From Thioalkalivibrio sulfidiphilus (lineage in GTDB: Bacteria > Pseudomonadota > Gammaproteobacteria > Ectothiorhodospirales > Ectothiorhodospiraceae), in the NCBI RefSeq assembly GCF_000377945.1, contig NZ_KB898927.1:38215-102214 (forward strand): a stretch of 64,000 nt of DNA, read 5' to 3'. Position numbers and translations under genes: made by a program. Positions 12,163-21,345 of this stretch are shown here, piece by piece. Position 1 is the stretch's first letter. Each line of letters starts with the position of its first letter. Under the pieces are notes generated by a model. The model was not told the origin of the DNA. It worked only from the letters and a program-made list of their open reading frames with translations, and did not search any database.

Positions 12163-13122
12163 TCAGACCGTGCGACGGGGCGCGCCCGCCAGATAGGCCT
12201 GGATGTTGTCGGTCACCTGGTCGATGACCCGCTGGCGCGCCTCCCGGGCGGCCCAGGCGATGTGGGGCGTGACGATCAGGTTGGGGATGTCCGGCGCCAG
12301 CAGGGGATGATCGGCGGGGGGTGGTTCCTGGTCCAGCACGTCGATGCCGGCGCCGCCGATGACACCCCGGCGCAGGGCGTCGGCCAGGGCGGCGTTGTCC
12401 ACCACCGCGCCCCGGGCGGCGTTGATGAGCAGGGCGTCGGGTTTCATGGCGGCCAGGGCCCGGGCGTCGATCAGGTGCCGGGTCTGGTTCGTGAGCGGGC
12501 AGTGCAGGGTCAGGATGTCCGATTCGGCCAGCACGCGTTCCAAAGGCAGGCGGTCCGGATCGTTGCCCGGGGACACCAGGCTGTCCGCCACGATCACCCT
12601 GAGGCCGAAACACTCGGCGGTGCGCGCCACGGCCTGGCCGAGCACGCCGTAGCCGACGATGCCCAGGGTGAGGCCGGCGAGTTCACGGATGGGGTGGTCC
12701 AGGAGACAGAACTGGCGGCTGTCCTGCCACAGGCCCCGGGCCACGTCACGCTGGTAGTCCCCAAGGCGCGTGGTCAGGGCCAGGATCAGGGTGAACACGT
12801 GTTGCACCACCGAGGCAGTGCCGTAGTCGCGCACATTGCACACCGTGATGCTGCGCTCCCGTGCCGCCTCCAGGTCCACGTTGTTGGTACCCGTGGCGGC
12901 CACGCAAATGAGCCTAAGTGCCGGGGCCGCGTCCATGGCGGCCCGGTTGATCACCACCTTGTTGGTGACCACCACCTGCGCCCGGGCGATACGCGCCGGG
13001 ACCTCGTCGGTCGCGGTGTAGGGGTGGATGTCCCAGTGGGGCAGGGCTGTGCGCAGGGCCGCGAGGTCGAGATCGTCGCGGTCCATGGTTTCCAGGTCCA
13101 GCAGGACGCCGTGTTGGATCAT
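12163..13122 (-). CDS. D-2-hydroxyacid dehydrogenase (glycerate/hydroxypyruvate type)
   Basis: 319-residue NAD(P)-dependent dehydrogenase that interconverts a 2-oxoacid and a D-2-hydroxyacid; sequence resembles hydroxypyruvate/glycerate dehydrogenases, but the substrate is not certain. Features: substrate-domain block VAATGTNNVDL, Rossmann motif GIVGYGVLGQAVA, and the catalytic Arg (NAARGAVVD), Glu (DVLDQEPP) and His (TPHIAW). The start at 13122 (MIQHGVLLD) has GGA nine bases upstream; the frame runs further upstream only into a terminator hairpin. First gene of a probable operon with slyX and rsmJ. Confidence 0.88.
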   Translation of the reverse strand: MIQHGVLLDLETMDRDDLDLAALRTALPHWDIHPYTATDEVPARIARAQVVVTNKVVINRAAMDAAPALRLICVAATGTNNVDLEAARERSITVCNVRDYGTASVVQHVFTLILALTTRLGDYQRDVARGLWQDSRQFCLLDHPIRELAGLTLGIVGYGVLGQAVARTAECFGLRVIVADSLVSPGNDPDRLPLERVLAESDILTLHCPLTNQTRHLIDARALAAMKPDALLINAARGAVVDNAALADALRRGVIGGAGIDVLDQEPPPADHPLLAPDIPNLIVTPHIAWAAREARQRVIDQVTDNIQAYLAGAPRRTV

Positions 13123-13144
13123 GATTTTCAGTCCTTCAATGCAG

Positions 13145-13170
13145 AAGGGCCCCGCCAAGGCGGGGCCCTT
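13145..13170 (-). terminator. Rho-independent terminator after the BI-1 gene
   Basis: A perfect 12-base stem (AAGGGCCCCGCC/GGCGGGGCCCTT) with a 2-base loop, between the BI-1 stop at 13199 and the dehydrogenase start at 13122. The following T-tract is short, so termination may be partial. Confidence 0.8.
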
Positions 13171-13198
13171 CGTATTCTACTACCGACCGAGCCGGGGC

Positions 13199-13867
13199 TC
13201 AGTTGTCACCGCTGAAGGCATGGAACAGGTTCAGCAGGTGCAGGAACAGCACGTAGATGTTGGCGTACAGGGACACCGTCATCATCACGTAGTTGGCCTC
13301 GCCGTCGTGCACCATGCGGCTGGTGTCGAACAGGATTGCGGCGGAGACCACCAGCACCGCCGCGGCGGAGATGGCCAGGGACAGGGCCGGTATGCCCAGA
13401 AACAGGTTGGCCACGATGGCGGCCAGCACCACCAGGAAGCCTACGAACACGAAGCCGCCCAGGAAGCTGAAGTCCTTGCGGGTGGTCAGGGCGTAGGCGG
13501 ACAGGCCGACGAAGGTGACGGCGGTCGTGGCCAGGGCACCCATGACGATCTCCGAGCCGTTGGGCTGGCTGAGATACAGGGTGACGATGGGTCCGAGCAC
13601 GTAGCCCATGAAGCCGGTGAACACGAAGGTCAGGGGCAGGCTCCAGATGCTGTTGCGCACCGCGTGGATCAGGAACGGACCGCCGATGAACACGGCGATC
13701 ATCAGGATCCAGTTGATGGGACGTGCCCCGGTGGCCATGGCCACGAACGCCATGACCGCGCTGAAGGCGAGCGTCATGGACAGCAGCATGTAGGTATTGC
13801 GAATGACCTTGTTGGTGGCCAGGGTAGTGCTCTGGGCACGTGCCGTGGACAGTCTTTCGGTCTGCAT
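13199..13867 (-). CDS. yccA: Bax inhibitor-1/YccA family membrane protein
   Basis: 222 residues with about seven transmembrane helices and the BI-1 signature near the N-terminus (NTYMLLSMTLAFSAVMAF). In E. coli YccA is an FtsH-interacting inner-membrane protein; other members act as pH-sensitive Ca2+ leak channels. The C-terminal YANIYVLFLHLLNLFHAFSG is typical. A GC-rich terminator stem follows the stop, so transcription is probably monocistronic. Confidence 0.92.
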   Translation of the reverse strand: MQTERLSTARAQSTTLATNKVIRNTYMLLSMTLAFSAVMAFVAMATGARPINWILMIAVFIGGPFLIHAVRNSIWSLPLTFVFTGFMGYVLGPIVTLYLSQPNGSEIVMGALATTAVTFVGLSAYALTTRKDFSFLGGFVFVGFLVVLAAIVANLFLGIPALSLAISAAAVLVVSAAILFDTSRMVHDGEANYVMMTVSLYANIYVLFLHLLNLFHAFSGDN

Positions 13868-14002
13868 GGGTCGTTCTCCGTTGCTGGTGGTTTCCAGTGG
13901 TGTGGGTAAAGTACCCGATTAGAGCGGCGGGTTCAAAACCTGGTTCCTCAACCGGCTGATTGTTGTGGGTTTTGGTGGTGGGCAGGTAACATACGCGCCT
14001 TG

Positions 14003-14092
14003 GGAGAGGTGGCAGAGCGGTTGATTGCACCGGTCTTGAAAACCGGAGACGGGGTAACCCGTTCGTGGGTTCGAATCCCACCCTCTCCGCCA
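14003..14092 (+). tRNA. tRNA-Ser (anticodon UGA)
   Basis: 90 nt including an encoded CCA. Acceptor stem GGAGAGG/CCTCTCC, D-arm GGCAGAGCGGTTGATTGCAC, anticodon arm CCGGTCTTGAAAACCGG with anticodon TGA, the long variable arm expected of a class II tRNA (GACGGGGTAACCCGTTC), and T-arm GTGGGTTCGAATCCCAC. Discriminator base G. A terminator hairpin follows directly. Confidence 0.97.
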
Positions 14093-14096
14093 TACA

Positions 14097-14138
14097 AAAG
14101 CAAAGGGCCCCCGGCAGTATCGGGGGCCCTTTGCTTTT
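14097..14138 (+). terminator. Terminator of tRNA-Ser
   Basis: AAAAGCAAAGGGCCCCCG pairs with CGGGGGCCCTTTGCTTTT around GCAGTAT, ending in TTTTGT. A diverged copy lies at 14293-14331. Confidence 0.9.
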
Positions 14139-14154
14139 GTATTGTGAGCAAGCT

Positions 14155-14290
14155 GGATTCGAACCCACGAACATGGACACGAGGGTTCGACGGGCGAAGC
14201 GCAGCGTAGCCCGAACGTTGCCGCCCAGCGGCGACGGCCCGGAGGGTGAGGCGCGATAGCGCCGAATAATCCCACCCTCTCCGCCATACA
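14155..14290. repeat. Rearranged tRNA-Ser 3'-end remnants with an inserted REP-like sequence
   Basis: Bases 14155-14172 are an 18-base exact inverted copy of the tRNA-Ser T-arm (14061-14078). Bases 14183-14190 (GGGTTCGA) plus 14268-14290 make a direct copy of the T-loop and 3' end (the latter 23 bases identical to 14074-14096), split in the T-loop by about 77 bases of palindromic, GC-rich sequence containing the stems CGGGC...GCCCG, CCGCC...GGCG and GGCGC...GCGCC. This is not a functional tRNA. Confidence 0.85.
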
Positions 14291-14292
14291 TA

Positions 14293-14331
14293 AACAAAAG
14301 GGGCCCCCGGCAGTATCGGGGGCCCTTTGCC
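14293..14331 (-). terminator. Second copy of the GGGCCCCCG terminator, facing cusF
   Basis: GGGCCCCCGGCAGTATCGGGGGCCC stem-loop; read on the minus strand it is followed by CTTTTGTTT. It can end the minus-strand copper operon, whose last gene stops at 14348. Confidence 0.75.
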
Positions 14332-14347
14332 GTGTACGGCCCCCGCC

Positions 14348-14710
14348 TTATTGCCCAGGCTCCACGCTCATCACGGTGTAGTCACCGTCCACCCGGTCAA
14401 TGGTCACGTTCACCTTGTCGCCGGCTTTCAGGCCTTCCAGCAGGGCGGGGTCGCTGACCTTGAAGGTCATGGTCATGGGCGGCATGTCCAGGTTGGGGAC
14501 CTCGCCGTGGCGCAGGGAGACGGTGTTGGCGCGGGTGTTCACCCGGCGCACCTCGGCCTCAACCTGGGGCAGTTCACCGGAGGCGGCTGCGGGCTCGGCA
14601 GGGCCGTGATCGTGTGTGTGGGCATGACCGTGGTTGCCTGCCTGGGCAGGGCCCAGGGCCATCAGGCCGAACATCAAGGCGGTGGTCGTCATCTTCAGCA
14701 GGGTTTTCAT
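14348..14710 (-). CDS. CusF-like periplasmic copper-binding protein
   Basis: 120 residues with a signal peptide (KMTTTALMFGLMALGPAQAGN), a His-rich N-terminus of the mature protein (GNHGHAHTHDHG) and a CusF-type OB-fold. LDMPPMTMTFKVSDPALLEGLKAGDKVNVTI contains the Met-x-x-Met-x-Met (MPPMTM) motif that, with a Trp and His in E. coli CusF, binds Cu(I)/Ag(I). It would hand metal to an exporter or the neighbouring oxidase. Last gene of the TolC-oxidase-CusF series on the minus strand; GGAG lies nine bases before its ATG. Confidence 0.85.
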   Translation of the reverse strand: MKTLLKMTTTALMFGLMALGPAQAGNHGHAHTHDHGPAEPAAASGELPQVEAEVRRVNTRANTVSLRHGEVPNLDMPPMTMTFKVSDPALLEGLKAGDKVNVTIDRVDGDYTVMSVEPGQ

Positions 14711-14760
14711 CCTGTTTTTCTCCGTATCGTGTGCCGGTGGTCCGGCGGGGTGTGTCTGGA

Positions 14761-16167
14761 TCAATGGTTGTGCCCGCCGCCCGTGGGCCTGCGTACCTGC
14801 AGTTCCAGGGCGGTGCGGTTGAGGTCCGGCACCTCGCCGCGGTTGAGCCGTTCCGAGGCGAAGCGCGCGGGCTCGGGCAGTTCGCCGGTCCACTCGTAGG
14901 CCTGGGTGCCCGGGGGCTGTTCGTACCAGCCGGGGTCGGAGTAGTCACCCGGCTTCTGGTCGCGGCGCACCTTGAAGCTGGTGAACATGCCGCCCATGCC
15001 GATGGGGCCGTGGGGGCCGTGGCCGGCCATCATGGGCAGGGTCTCCTCGGGCAGCATCATGGTCATGTCCTTCATGTCGCCCATGCCCCGCTCGCCCATG
15101 AGCATGTAGTCGGGCACCAGGTTCTGGATGCGCCCCACCAGGCCGCGGTGGTCGACGCCGATCATGGTCGGCACGTCGTGGCCCATGGGGTTCATGGCGT
15201 GGTGGCTCTTGTGGCAGTGGAAGGCCCAGTCGCCCTCGGAGTCGGCGATGAATTCCACCTGGCGCATCTGGCCCACGGCGATGTCCGTGGTGACCTCGGG
15301 CCAGCGGGCGCCGGGTGGGACCGGGCCGCCGTCGGTGCCGGTGACCTCGAACTCGTGGCCATGGATGTGGATGGGGTGGTTGGTCATGGTCAGGTTGCCC
15401 ATGCGGATGCGCACCCGGTCACCGAGGCGCACGTTCATGGAGTCGATGCCCGGGAAGGCGCGGCTGTTGAAGGTCCACAGGTTGAAGTCGAGCATCTCGT
15501 TGATCTTGGGCGTGACGCTGCCGGGATCGATGTCGTAGGCGTTGAGCAGGAAGCAGAAGTCCCGATCCACCTCGCTGATCGCCGGGTGGCGATTGCGCGG
15601 GTGGGTGACCCAGAAGCCCATCATGCCCATGGCCATCTGCACCATCTCGTCGAAGTGGGGGTGGTACATGAAGGTGCCGGGGCGGCGCGCGACGAATTCG
15701 TAGACGAAGGTCTTGCCCACCGGGATGTGCTTCTGGTTGAGCCCCGCCACGCCGTCCATGCCGTTGGGCAGGCGCTGGCCGTGCCAGTGTATGGTGGTGG
15801 GCTCGGGCAGGCGGTTGGTGACGAACAGGCGCACCCGGTCGCCTTCCACCACCTCGATGGTGGGGCCGGGGCTCTGGCCGTTGTAGCCCCACAGGCGCGC
15901 GATCATGCCCGGGGCGATCTCCCGCTCCACCGGCTCGGCCACCAGGTGGAATTCCTTGACGCCCTGATTCATGCGCCAGGGGGCGGTCCAGCCGTTGAGG
16001 GTGACCACCGGGTTGTAGGGGCGACCGGTGTCCGGCATGCGGGGCGGCGCCGTCTCCGGGGAGGTGACGATCATGGGCTCGGGCAGGGCGGCCAGGGCCA
16101 CCTTGCTCACGGCGGTGGCGGACACCGCGCCGAAGGCGGCGCTGGCGAGAAATTCGCGTCGATTCAT
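14761..16167 (-). CDS. Tat-exported multicopper oxidase (CopA/CueO type)
   Basis: 468-residue periplasmic multicopper oxidase, probably oxidising Cu(I) to the less toxic Cu(II). The N-terminus MNRREFLASAAFGAVSATAV is a twin-arginine signal. The four copper-binding blocks are visible: HWHG, HPHFDE, HPIHIHGH and HCHKSHHAMNPMGH. The segment after the last block is Met/Gly/His-rich (MGERGMGDMKDMTMMLPEE, MAGHGPHGPIGMGGM), typical of copper-resistance oxidases. It starts three bases after the TolC-family gene's stop, so the two are in one operon. The last block lacks the usual HCHxxxH-C spacing with Cys (HCHKSHHAM), so the type 1 site should be modelled. Confidence 0.9.
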   Translation of the reverse strand: MNRREFLASAAFGAVSATAVSKVALAALPEPMIVTSPETAPPRMPDTGRPYNPVVTLNGWTAPWRMNQGVKEFHLVAEPVEREIAPGMIARLWGYNGQSPGPTIEVVEGDRVRLFVTNRLPEPTTIHWHGQRLPNGMDGVAGLNQKHIPVGKTFVYEFVARRPGTFMYHPHFDEMVQMAMGMMGFWVTHPRNRHPAISEVDRDFCFLLNAYDIDPGSVTPKINEMLDFNLWTFNSRAFPGIDSMNVRLGDRVRIRMGNLTMTNHPIHIHGHEFEVTGTDGGPVPPGARWPEVTTDIAVGQMRQVEFIADSEGDWAFHCHKSHHAMNPMGHDVPTMIGVDHRGLVGRIQNLVPDYMLMGERGMGDMKDMTMMLPEETLPMMAGHGPHGPIGMGGMFTSFKVRRDQKPGDYSDPGWYEQPPGTQAYEWTGELPEPARFASERLNRGEVPDLNRTALELQVRRPTGGGHNH

Positions 16168-16170
16168 GGC

Positions 16171-17487
16171 TCAGTGACCTCCTGCTGCCTTGGAATTGGA
16201 TGCCGCGCCGAGGCTGGAGCCGTCCGCTCCGGCGTAGTCCGCACCGGCGAGCACGGCCTGCAGGTTGGCGTGGGCCAGCCAGAAGTCGCGCAGGGCCTGC
16301 AGGGCGGCGTCGCTGCGTTCCACCCGGTCCCGGGCGCTGGCCAGCAGGTCCCAGGTGCTCTTGAGCATGCCGTTGTACCGCAGCAGGGTCTCCTCCTGGA
16401 TCGCTTCGCTCAGGCGCGCGTTCTCCCCGGCCAGGCGGGCGATGTCGTAGGCCACCCGGTACTGGTGGTAGGCCTCGCGCACCTGGGAGCGGATGCGCAC
16501 GGCCAGGGCATGGGCCTCGGCCCGGGCGCGCAGTGCCTCACCGGTCTCGTGGCGGGCGGGCAGGCGCCGCTGTTCCAGCACCGGGGCACGGGTGATGAGC
16601 TGTCCCATGGGGTCGTCGCTGTCGGTGTCCTCGGGCAGCGTCACGGACAGGGCCTCCCGGGCCGCCGCCTGCCAGGTCTCCAGGCTGGCGGCGGACAGCC
16701 CGCGCCGGGCCCACTCGGCGTCCCTGACCGCCAGGGCCAGTCGCGGGTGTCTTTCAAGGGCCAGGGCCTCCAGGGCGTCGGCCTCAAGGGGGCTGTCCGG
16801 CAGCGCCGGCAGGGTGTCCGGCAGGTGCAGTGCGGTGGCATCGCCCCACAGACCCAGCTTGCGGATCAGGGCCTCCCGGGCGCTGGCGGCGGCCTGGCGG
16901 GCCTGCGCCAGCTGGATGGCCGCGTCGGACAGGGCCAGTTGCTGCTTCAGCAGCCGGTCCTGGCCCCAGTTGCCCACCCGGGTCATGCGCACCGCCAGTT
17001 CGTTGCTCAGGTCGGTGGCCTCGAAGGCCTGCTCGGTGCGGCGCAGGCCCTGCTCGGCAGCCACGGCCTGGATCCAGGCCCGGTGCACCTCGCGGGAGAA
17101 CTCGATCACGGCGATGTCCGCCTCGGCCCGCTCCAGGGCGCCCATGGTCTCGGTGGCGAACAGGTCCGGGCGCTTGCCCAGGGCCATGCGCAGCGCCTCG
17201 GCGGGGGTGAGGGGCTCGCCCGACGGCGGGGAGACCGGTTCGGCGGCGGGCAGGTTGTCCGCTTCCCAGCGCAGCACGTCCATGTGCCCACGGGTAAAGG
17301 CGCCCACGGTGTCATTGCTCTGACGCCAGTCCTCCTCGCCCATGGTCGCCCCGGGCAGGGTCGCGGGCAGGGCGCTGTAGGCGGGCGGCGGCACCGGCGC
17401 AGCGGGGTCGTAGGCCGCCGGCGTGGCTGCCGCCAGGGCAGGGAACAGTCCCGCCGCCAGCAGCAGGTGGAGCGTGCGTGTTCGCAT
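16171..17487 (-). CDS. TolC-family outer-membrane efflux protein
   Basis: 438 residues. A signal peptide (MRTRTLHLLLAAGLFPALAAATP) without a lipobox Cys is followed by a proline-rich stretch and two long helical repeats (AEALRMALGKRPDLF ..., ESLxxRY-like segment SQVREAYHQYRVAYDIARLAGENARLSEAIQEE) as in TolC/CusC-type trimeric tunnels. The start at 17487 has GGAGG ten bases upstream. No RND pump or membrane-fusion gene lies beside it; instead it precedes a multicopper oxidase and CusF-like protein. A CusR-type box lies about 130 bases upstream. Confidence 0.85.
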   Translation of the reverse strand: MRTRTLHLLLAAGLFPALAAATPAAYDPAAPVPPPAYSALPATLPGATMGEEDWRQSNDTVGAFTRGHMDVLRWEADNLPAAEPVSPPSGEPLTPAEALRMALGKRPDLFATETMGALERAEADIAVIEFSREVHRAWIQAVAAEQGLRRTEQAFEATDLSNELAVRMTRVGNWGQDRLLKQQLALSDAAIQLAQARQAAASAREALIRKLGLWGDATALHLPDTLPALPDSPLEADALEALALERHPRLALAVRDAEWARRGLSAASLETWQAAAREALSVTLPEDTDSDDPMGQLITRAPVLEQRRLPARHETGEALRARAEAHALAVRIRSQVREAYHQYRVAYDIARLAGENARLSEAIQEETLLRYNGMLKSTWDLLASARDRVERSDAALQALRDFWLAHANLQAVLAGADYAGADGSSLGAASNSKAAGGH

Positions 17488-17617
17488 CGGTCTGTGCCTC
17501 CTCATGCTTGTGTAAACCGATCGATCCTGCGTTGATCGTCCGGGGGCCTGCGGTTCCTGACCGCTCGACCCGTGGTGATCATGCCTCGCCATTCCTGACC
17601 TGCGGCTGATAGAGGGA

Positions 17618-17631
17618 TGACAAATCTGTCA
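17618..17631. promoter_or_regulatory. CusR-box-like operator
   Basis: TGACAAATCTGTCA is a 14-base palindrome differing by one base from the E. coli cus-box core TGACAA-N2-TTGTCA. It lies between copD (ends 17635) and the TolC-family gene (starts 17487), where a promoter for the minus-strand TolC-oxidase-CusF operon is needed. A CusR homologue is encoded 1.5 kb away. Confidence 0.65.
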
Positions 17632-17634
17632 GCA

Positions 17635-18528
17635 TCAGCCGCCGGGCGAGCTGGTGGTGGTCAGCAGCGCGGTCAACAGAAACACCCCCGACACCAGCAG
17701 CCCCTCCAGCAGGATGCTGCGGCGCAGACGCCCGGGGGCACGTACGTCACCCCGCTCATAGGCCGGCACCAGGCGCAGCTTGTTCAGGGCCGCCAGGCCG
17801 AGCAGCAGGATCACCAGGGCGATCTTGGCCAGCAGGATCTGCCCGTAGGCGGTGGTGAACAGGGGGAAGAGCCCGCCCGCCAGCAGCCAGGCCATGGTCA
17901 CGCCGGCCAGCAGCAGCAGGGCCACCGCTGTGGTCGCCAGTCGGCCGAAGCGGGTGAGCAGGCCCGTGGGTTGTGCCTCGTAGGCCGGGTTTCCGGCCAC
18001 CCGGTAGAGGGGGATCAGCGCGCCGATCCAGAAGCTGGCGGTGGCCAGATGGACCAGCAGCAGGCCACCCAGCAGCCAGCGGGGTTCCTGCTGGGTGTGT
18101 CCCACCTGCACGAAGGCGAGCAGCACCAGCACGCCGCCCGGCAGGGCCAGGTACTGCCAGGCGCGACGCCGCAGCAGCAGGGCGTGAAGCAGCAGCAGTC
18201 CGGCCACCGCCAGCAGGGTGCGGTTGCCCTGGGCGCTGTCGAACACAATCCCGAGCAGCATGGGGTCCAGGGCGGCATCGAGGGTGCCGCCGCCCAGGAA
18301 GCCGGCCTGCAGCGGCCACTGCAGCAGCGCCAGGGTGATGGCGGTCCACAGGGACACCAGGGCGATGCGGTTCAGGGCCGCGATCTGGCGGGCCGGCAGG
18401 TCGAGGAAGCCGAGCTTGAACAAGGCGGTCCCGACCGCCAGCAGGCTGCTGGTATAGAAACCGGCGGCCACCAGTACCATGATCAGGGTCCAGGGTTCCA
18501 GGCCTGCGATGAGCGCGGGCAGGGTCAT
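17635..18528 (-). CDS. copD: Copper resistance membrane protein CopD
   Basis: 297 residues with about eight predicted transmembrane helices, of the CopD/PcoD family thought to move copper across the inner membrane together with CopC. The ATG overlaps the copC stop (TGATG), so translation is coupled. The C-terminal CopD domain includes HTQQEPRWLLGGLLLVHLATASFWIGAL. His residues in membrane segments (GHTQ, LVHLATASFW) are candidate copper ligands. Confidence 0.9.
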   Translation of the reverse strand: MTLPALIAGLEPWTLIMVLVAAGFYTSSLLAVGTALFKLGFLDLPARQIAALNRIALVSLWTAITLALLQWPLQAGFLGGGTLDAALDPMLLGIVFDSAQGNRTLLAVAGLLLLHALLLRRRAWQYLALPGGVLVLLAFVQVGHTQQEPRWLLGGLLLVHLATASFWIGALIPLYRVAGNPAYEAQPTGLLTRFGRLATTAVALLLLAGVTMAWLLAGGLFPLFTTAYGQILLAKIALVILLLGLAALNKLRLVPAYERGDVRAPGRLRRSILLEGLLVSGVFLLTALLTTTSSPGG

Positions 18529-18893
18529 CAGCGCACCGTAAAATAGAACTCATCGAACATGACATGGCCGTCCTCGGCCAGGCCGCGCCACTTCACCGTG
18601 TACTCGCCCGGGACGAGGGGGCCGGCCGGGGCGGTCTCGAAACGAGTGACTGTCTCGCGTCCCGGACGGGATTGCAGCTCCACACGCCCTTGGGGGCCGG
18701 TGACCTCGAACAGGGTGAGGCGCATGGCGTGGTCAAACCACACGGCGATCTTCTCGGGGGAGCCCTCGATGGTGGAGGCGTGCTCCGGATACATGCCTTC
18801 CTGCTGCGCGTGTGCCCAGACAGGGGAGGTGGTGAACAGGAGGAGGGTGATGCCGAATGCGCCGATGAACCTGATCGAGTGCCTGAAGGACAT
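18528..18893 (-). CDS. copC: Periplasmic copper-binding protein CopC
   Basis: 121 residues. The signal peptide ends ...TTSPVWA and the mature protein begins with His (HAQQEGMYPEHAST), the residue whose amino-terminal group and side chain bind Cu(II) in CopC. The C-terminal EDGHV provides the usual Asp/His partners. One beta-barrel domain, no methionine-rich Cu(I) loop is evident. Coupled to copD by stop/start overlap, and divergent from the two-component regulator gene with a 179-base intergenic region. Confidence 0.88.
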   Translation of the reverse strand: MSFRHSIRFIGAFGITLLLFTTSPVWAHAQQEGMYPEHASTIEGSPEKIAVWFDHAMRLTLFEVTGPQGRVELQSRPGRETVTRFETAPAGPLVPGEYTVKWRGLAEDGHVMFDEFYFTVR

Positions 18894-19004
18894 GCCTGAC
18901 TCCTTGAATGGTTGACGGGGTGGTTGTGTGCAGATCCCCGCATCTCCGGGGGCGTCACGGACGGCATCATGCCCGAGAAAAATGGTCAACAACCTGACCC
19001 TTGA

Positions 19005-19020
19005 ATTACATCTGCGTAAT
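19005..19020. promoter_or_regulatory. Palindromic operator candidate between copC and cusR
   Basis: ATTAC-N6-GTAAT, a perfect inverted repeat in the divergent copC/cusR region. It resembles operators of copper-responsive OmpR-type regulators in spacing; this is inference. It differs from the box at 17618. Confidence 0.5.
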
Positions 19021-19072
19021 CTTTGCCCGGAGGGGCTGTGCCCGGTGGCAGAATGGCGTTCAGGTCACATAC

Positions 19073-19764
<692 letters not shown>

Positions 19765-19768
<4 letters not shown>

Positions 19769-21192
19769 GCCATAAGATAGTGAGCGATCTTGGCCTCGGG
19801 AGCGCCCGTCGCCGCCTGTCCCTCACCACCCGCCTGGCGCTGTTGTTTGCCCTGGTGGCCGCCGTGCTGCTGCTGTCGCTGGGAATGCTGCTGAGCCACG
19901 CGGTGGATCGCCACTTCGACGAACTGGACGAGCACGACCTCACCGCCAAGCTCACGGTGATCGGCCAGCTGGTGGCCCGCACCGACAGCGAGGCCGCCCT
20001 GGACAGCCTGCCGCAGCGGCTGCGCGATGCCCTGGCCGGACACGACAACATCGCCGTGCTGCTGCGTGACCACGAGGGGGTGGTGATCTTCGGTGCGAAC
20101 CTCTCCGCCTTCGAACCGGCCCAGTTGACCGGCGCGGCCCCCGTGGCGGGACAGGGCTGGACCCGCGAGGGACGGCGCTACATCGGCCGCGAGGGGGCCT
20201 TCCAGCTGCCCCTCGCGGACCCCCTGTCGGTGCATGCCGCAGTGGCCCTGGACATCAGCCACCACGAGCATTTCCTGAACCAGGTGCGCCTGAGTCTGTG
20301 GCTCGGGGTGACCCTGGCGGCGGCCCTGGCCGCCTTGCTGGGCTGGCTGGCGGCGCGCCAGGGCCTCGCACCCCTGGCCCGGGTCACGACCACCGCCCGG
20401 CGCCTGTCCGCCGAGCAGCTCGGCGAGCGCATCCCCGCCGGCGATGCGCCGGCGGAGGTGCGCGAACTGGCCGAGGCCTTCAACGGCATGCTGGACCGCC
20501 TGGAGGCGGCCTTCCAGCGCCTGTCCGATTACTCCGCGGACATCGCCCATGAGCTGCGCACCCCGGTGTCCAATCTCATGACCGAGACCGAGGTGGCCCT
20601 GTCCCGGACGCGCAGCGCGGAGGCCTATCGTGAGGTGCTGCACTCGAACCTGGAGGAGTTCGAGCGCATGTCACGCATGATCGGCGACATGCTGTTCCTG
20701 GCCAAGGCGGATGAGGGTCGTCTGCCCCGGGTCGCGGAGCCGGTGGAACTGGCCGAGGAGGCGCAGGCGCTGCTGGAGTTCTACGAGGCCCTGGCGGAGG
20801 AGCGGGGCGTGGACCTGCGCGTGGCGGGGCAGGCGCGGGTCAGGGGCGACCGGCTCATGCTGCGACGCGCGGTGTCCAATCTGCTCTCCAATGCCCTGCG
20901 CCACACGGCGCCCGGCGGCGTGGTGGAGATTCGCATCGAGGAGACGGACCAGGAGGCGCGCCTGGCGGTGTGCAACCCGGGCCCCGCCATCCCCGCGGAG
21001 CGCATTCCCAGGCTGTTCGAGCGTTTCCACAGGATCGACGACGAGCGCGCCGGGCAGGGCGAGGGCGCGGGCCTGGGTCTGGCCATCACCCGCTCCATCG
21101 TCGAGGCCCATGGCGGACGCATCGACGCGGTCTGCGAGGGCGGCTACACCACCTTCACACTGCATCTGCCGGGAATGAAAGTTATGCCGTAG
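19765..21192 (+). CDS. cusS: Heavy-metal sensor histidine kinase (CusS type)
   Basis: 475-residue inner-membrane kinase partner of the upstream regulator, starting with GTG inside its stop. Transmembrane segments at about 25-47 and 173-195 enclose a periplasmic sensor domain. HAMP follows ([20 protein letters not shown]), then HisKA with phospho-acceptor His262 ([21 protein letters not shown]), and the ATPase domain (N-box [11 protein letters not shown]2 box [18 protein letters not shown]). The periplasmic region contains a short HDNIAV/HHEHF set of His residues that could help metal sensing. Confidence 0.9.
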
Positions 21193-21345
21193 GTGCTTCG
21201 GCTGGCGGCTATGCCCTGTTGCCAGGGAGTCGGTCTTACAGCGCCCGAGCACCGGGCGGGGCACGCGGTGGGCAGGCCCAGAGCGGCGGCGGCACGCATG
21301 AGCCTGCGTGTGTCCCGGATGGCTGGATCAGGCCCATGATGGTTT
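21193..21345. other. 153-base intergenic region, nothing recognised
   Basis: GC-rich spacer between the ends of the convergent cusS and ycgR. It has short imperfect inverted repeats only; no clear terminator, RNA gene or reading frame was found. Confidence 0.5.

Noticed and set aside
14183..14290. Possible second tRNA-Ser gene
   Set aside because: Only the T-loop and 3' end are present, split by an insert; no acceptor 5' half, D-arm or anticodon arm.
16171..17487. CusC of a complete Cus RND exporter
   Set aside because: No CusB or CusA gene is adjacent, so only TolC-family membership is claimed.
14614..17535. Long plus-strand open frame (973 codons) opposite the copper operon
   Set aside because: It is the antisense of the oxidase and TolC genes; low-complexity, Gly/His/Ala-rich composition and no domain, typical of GC-rich shadow frames.
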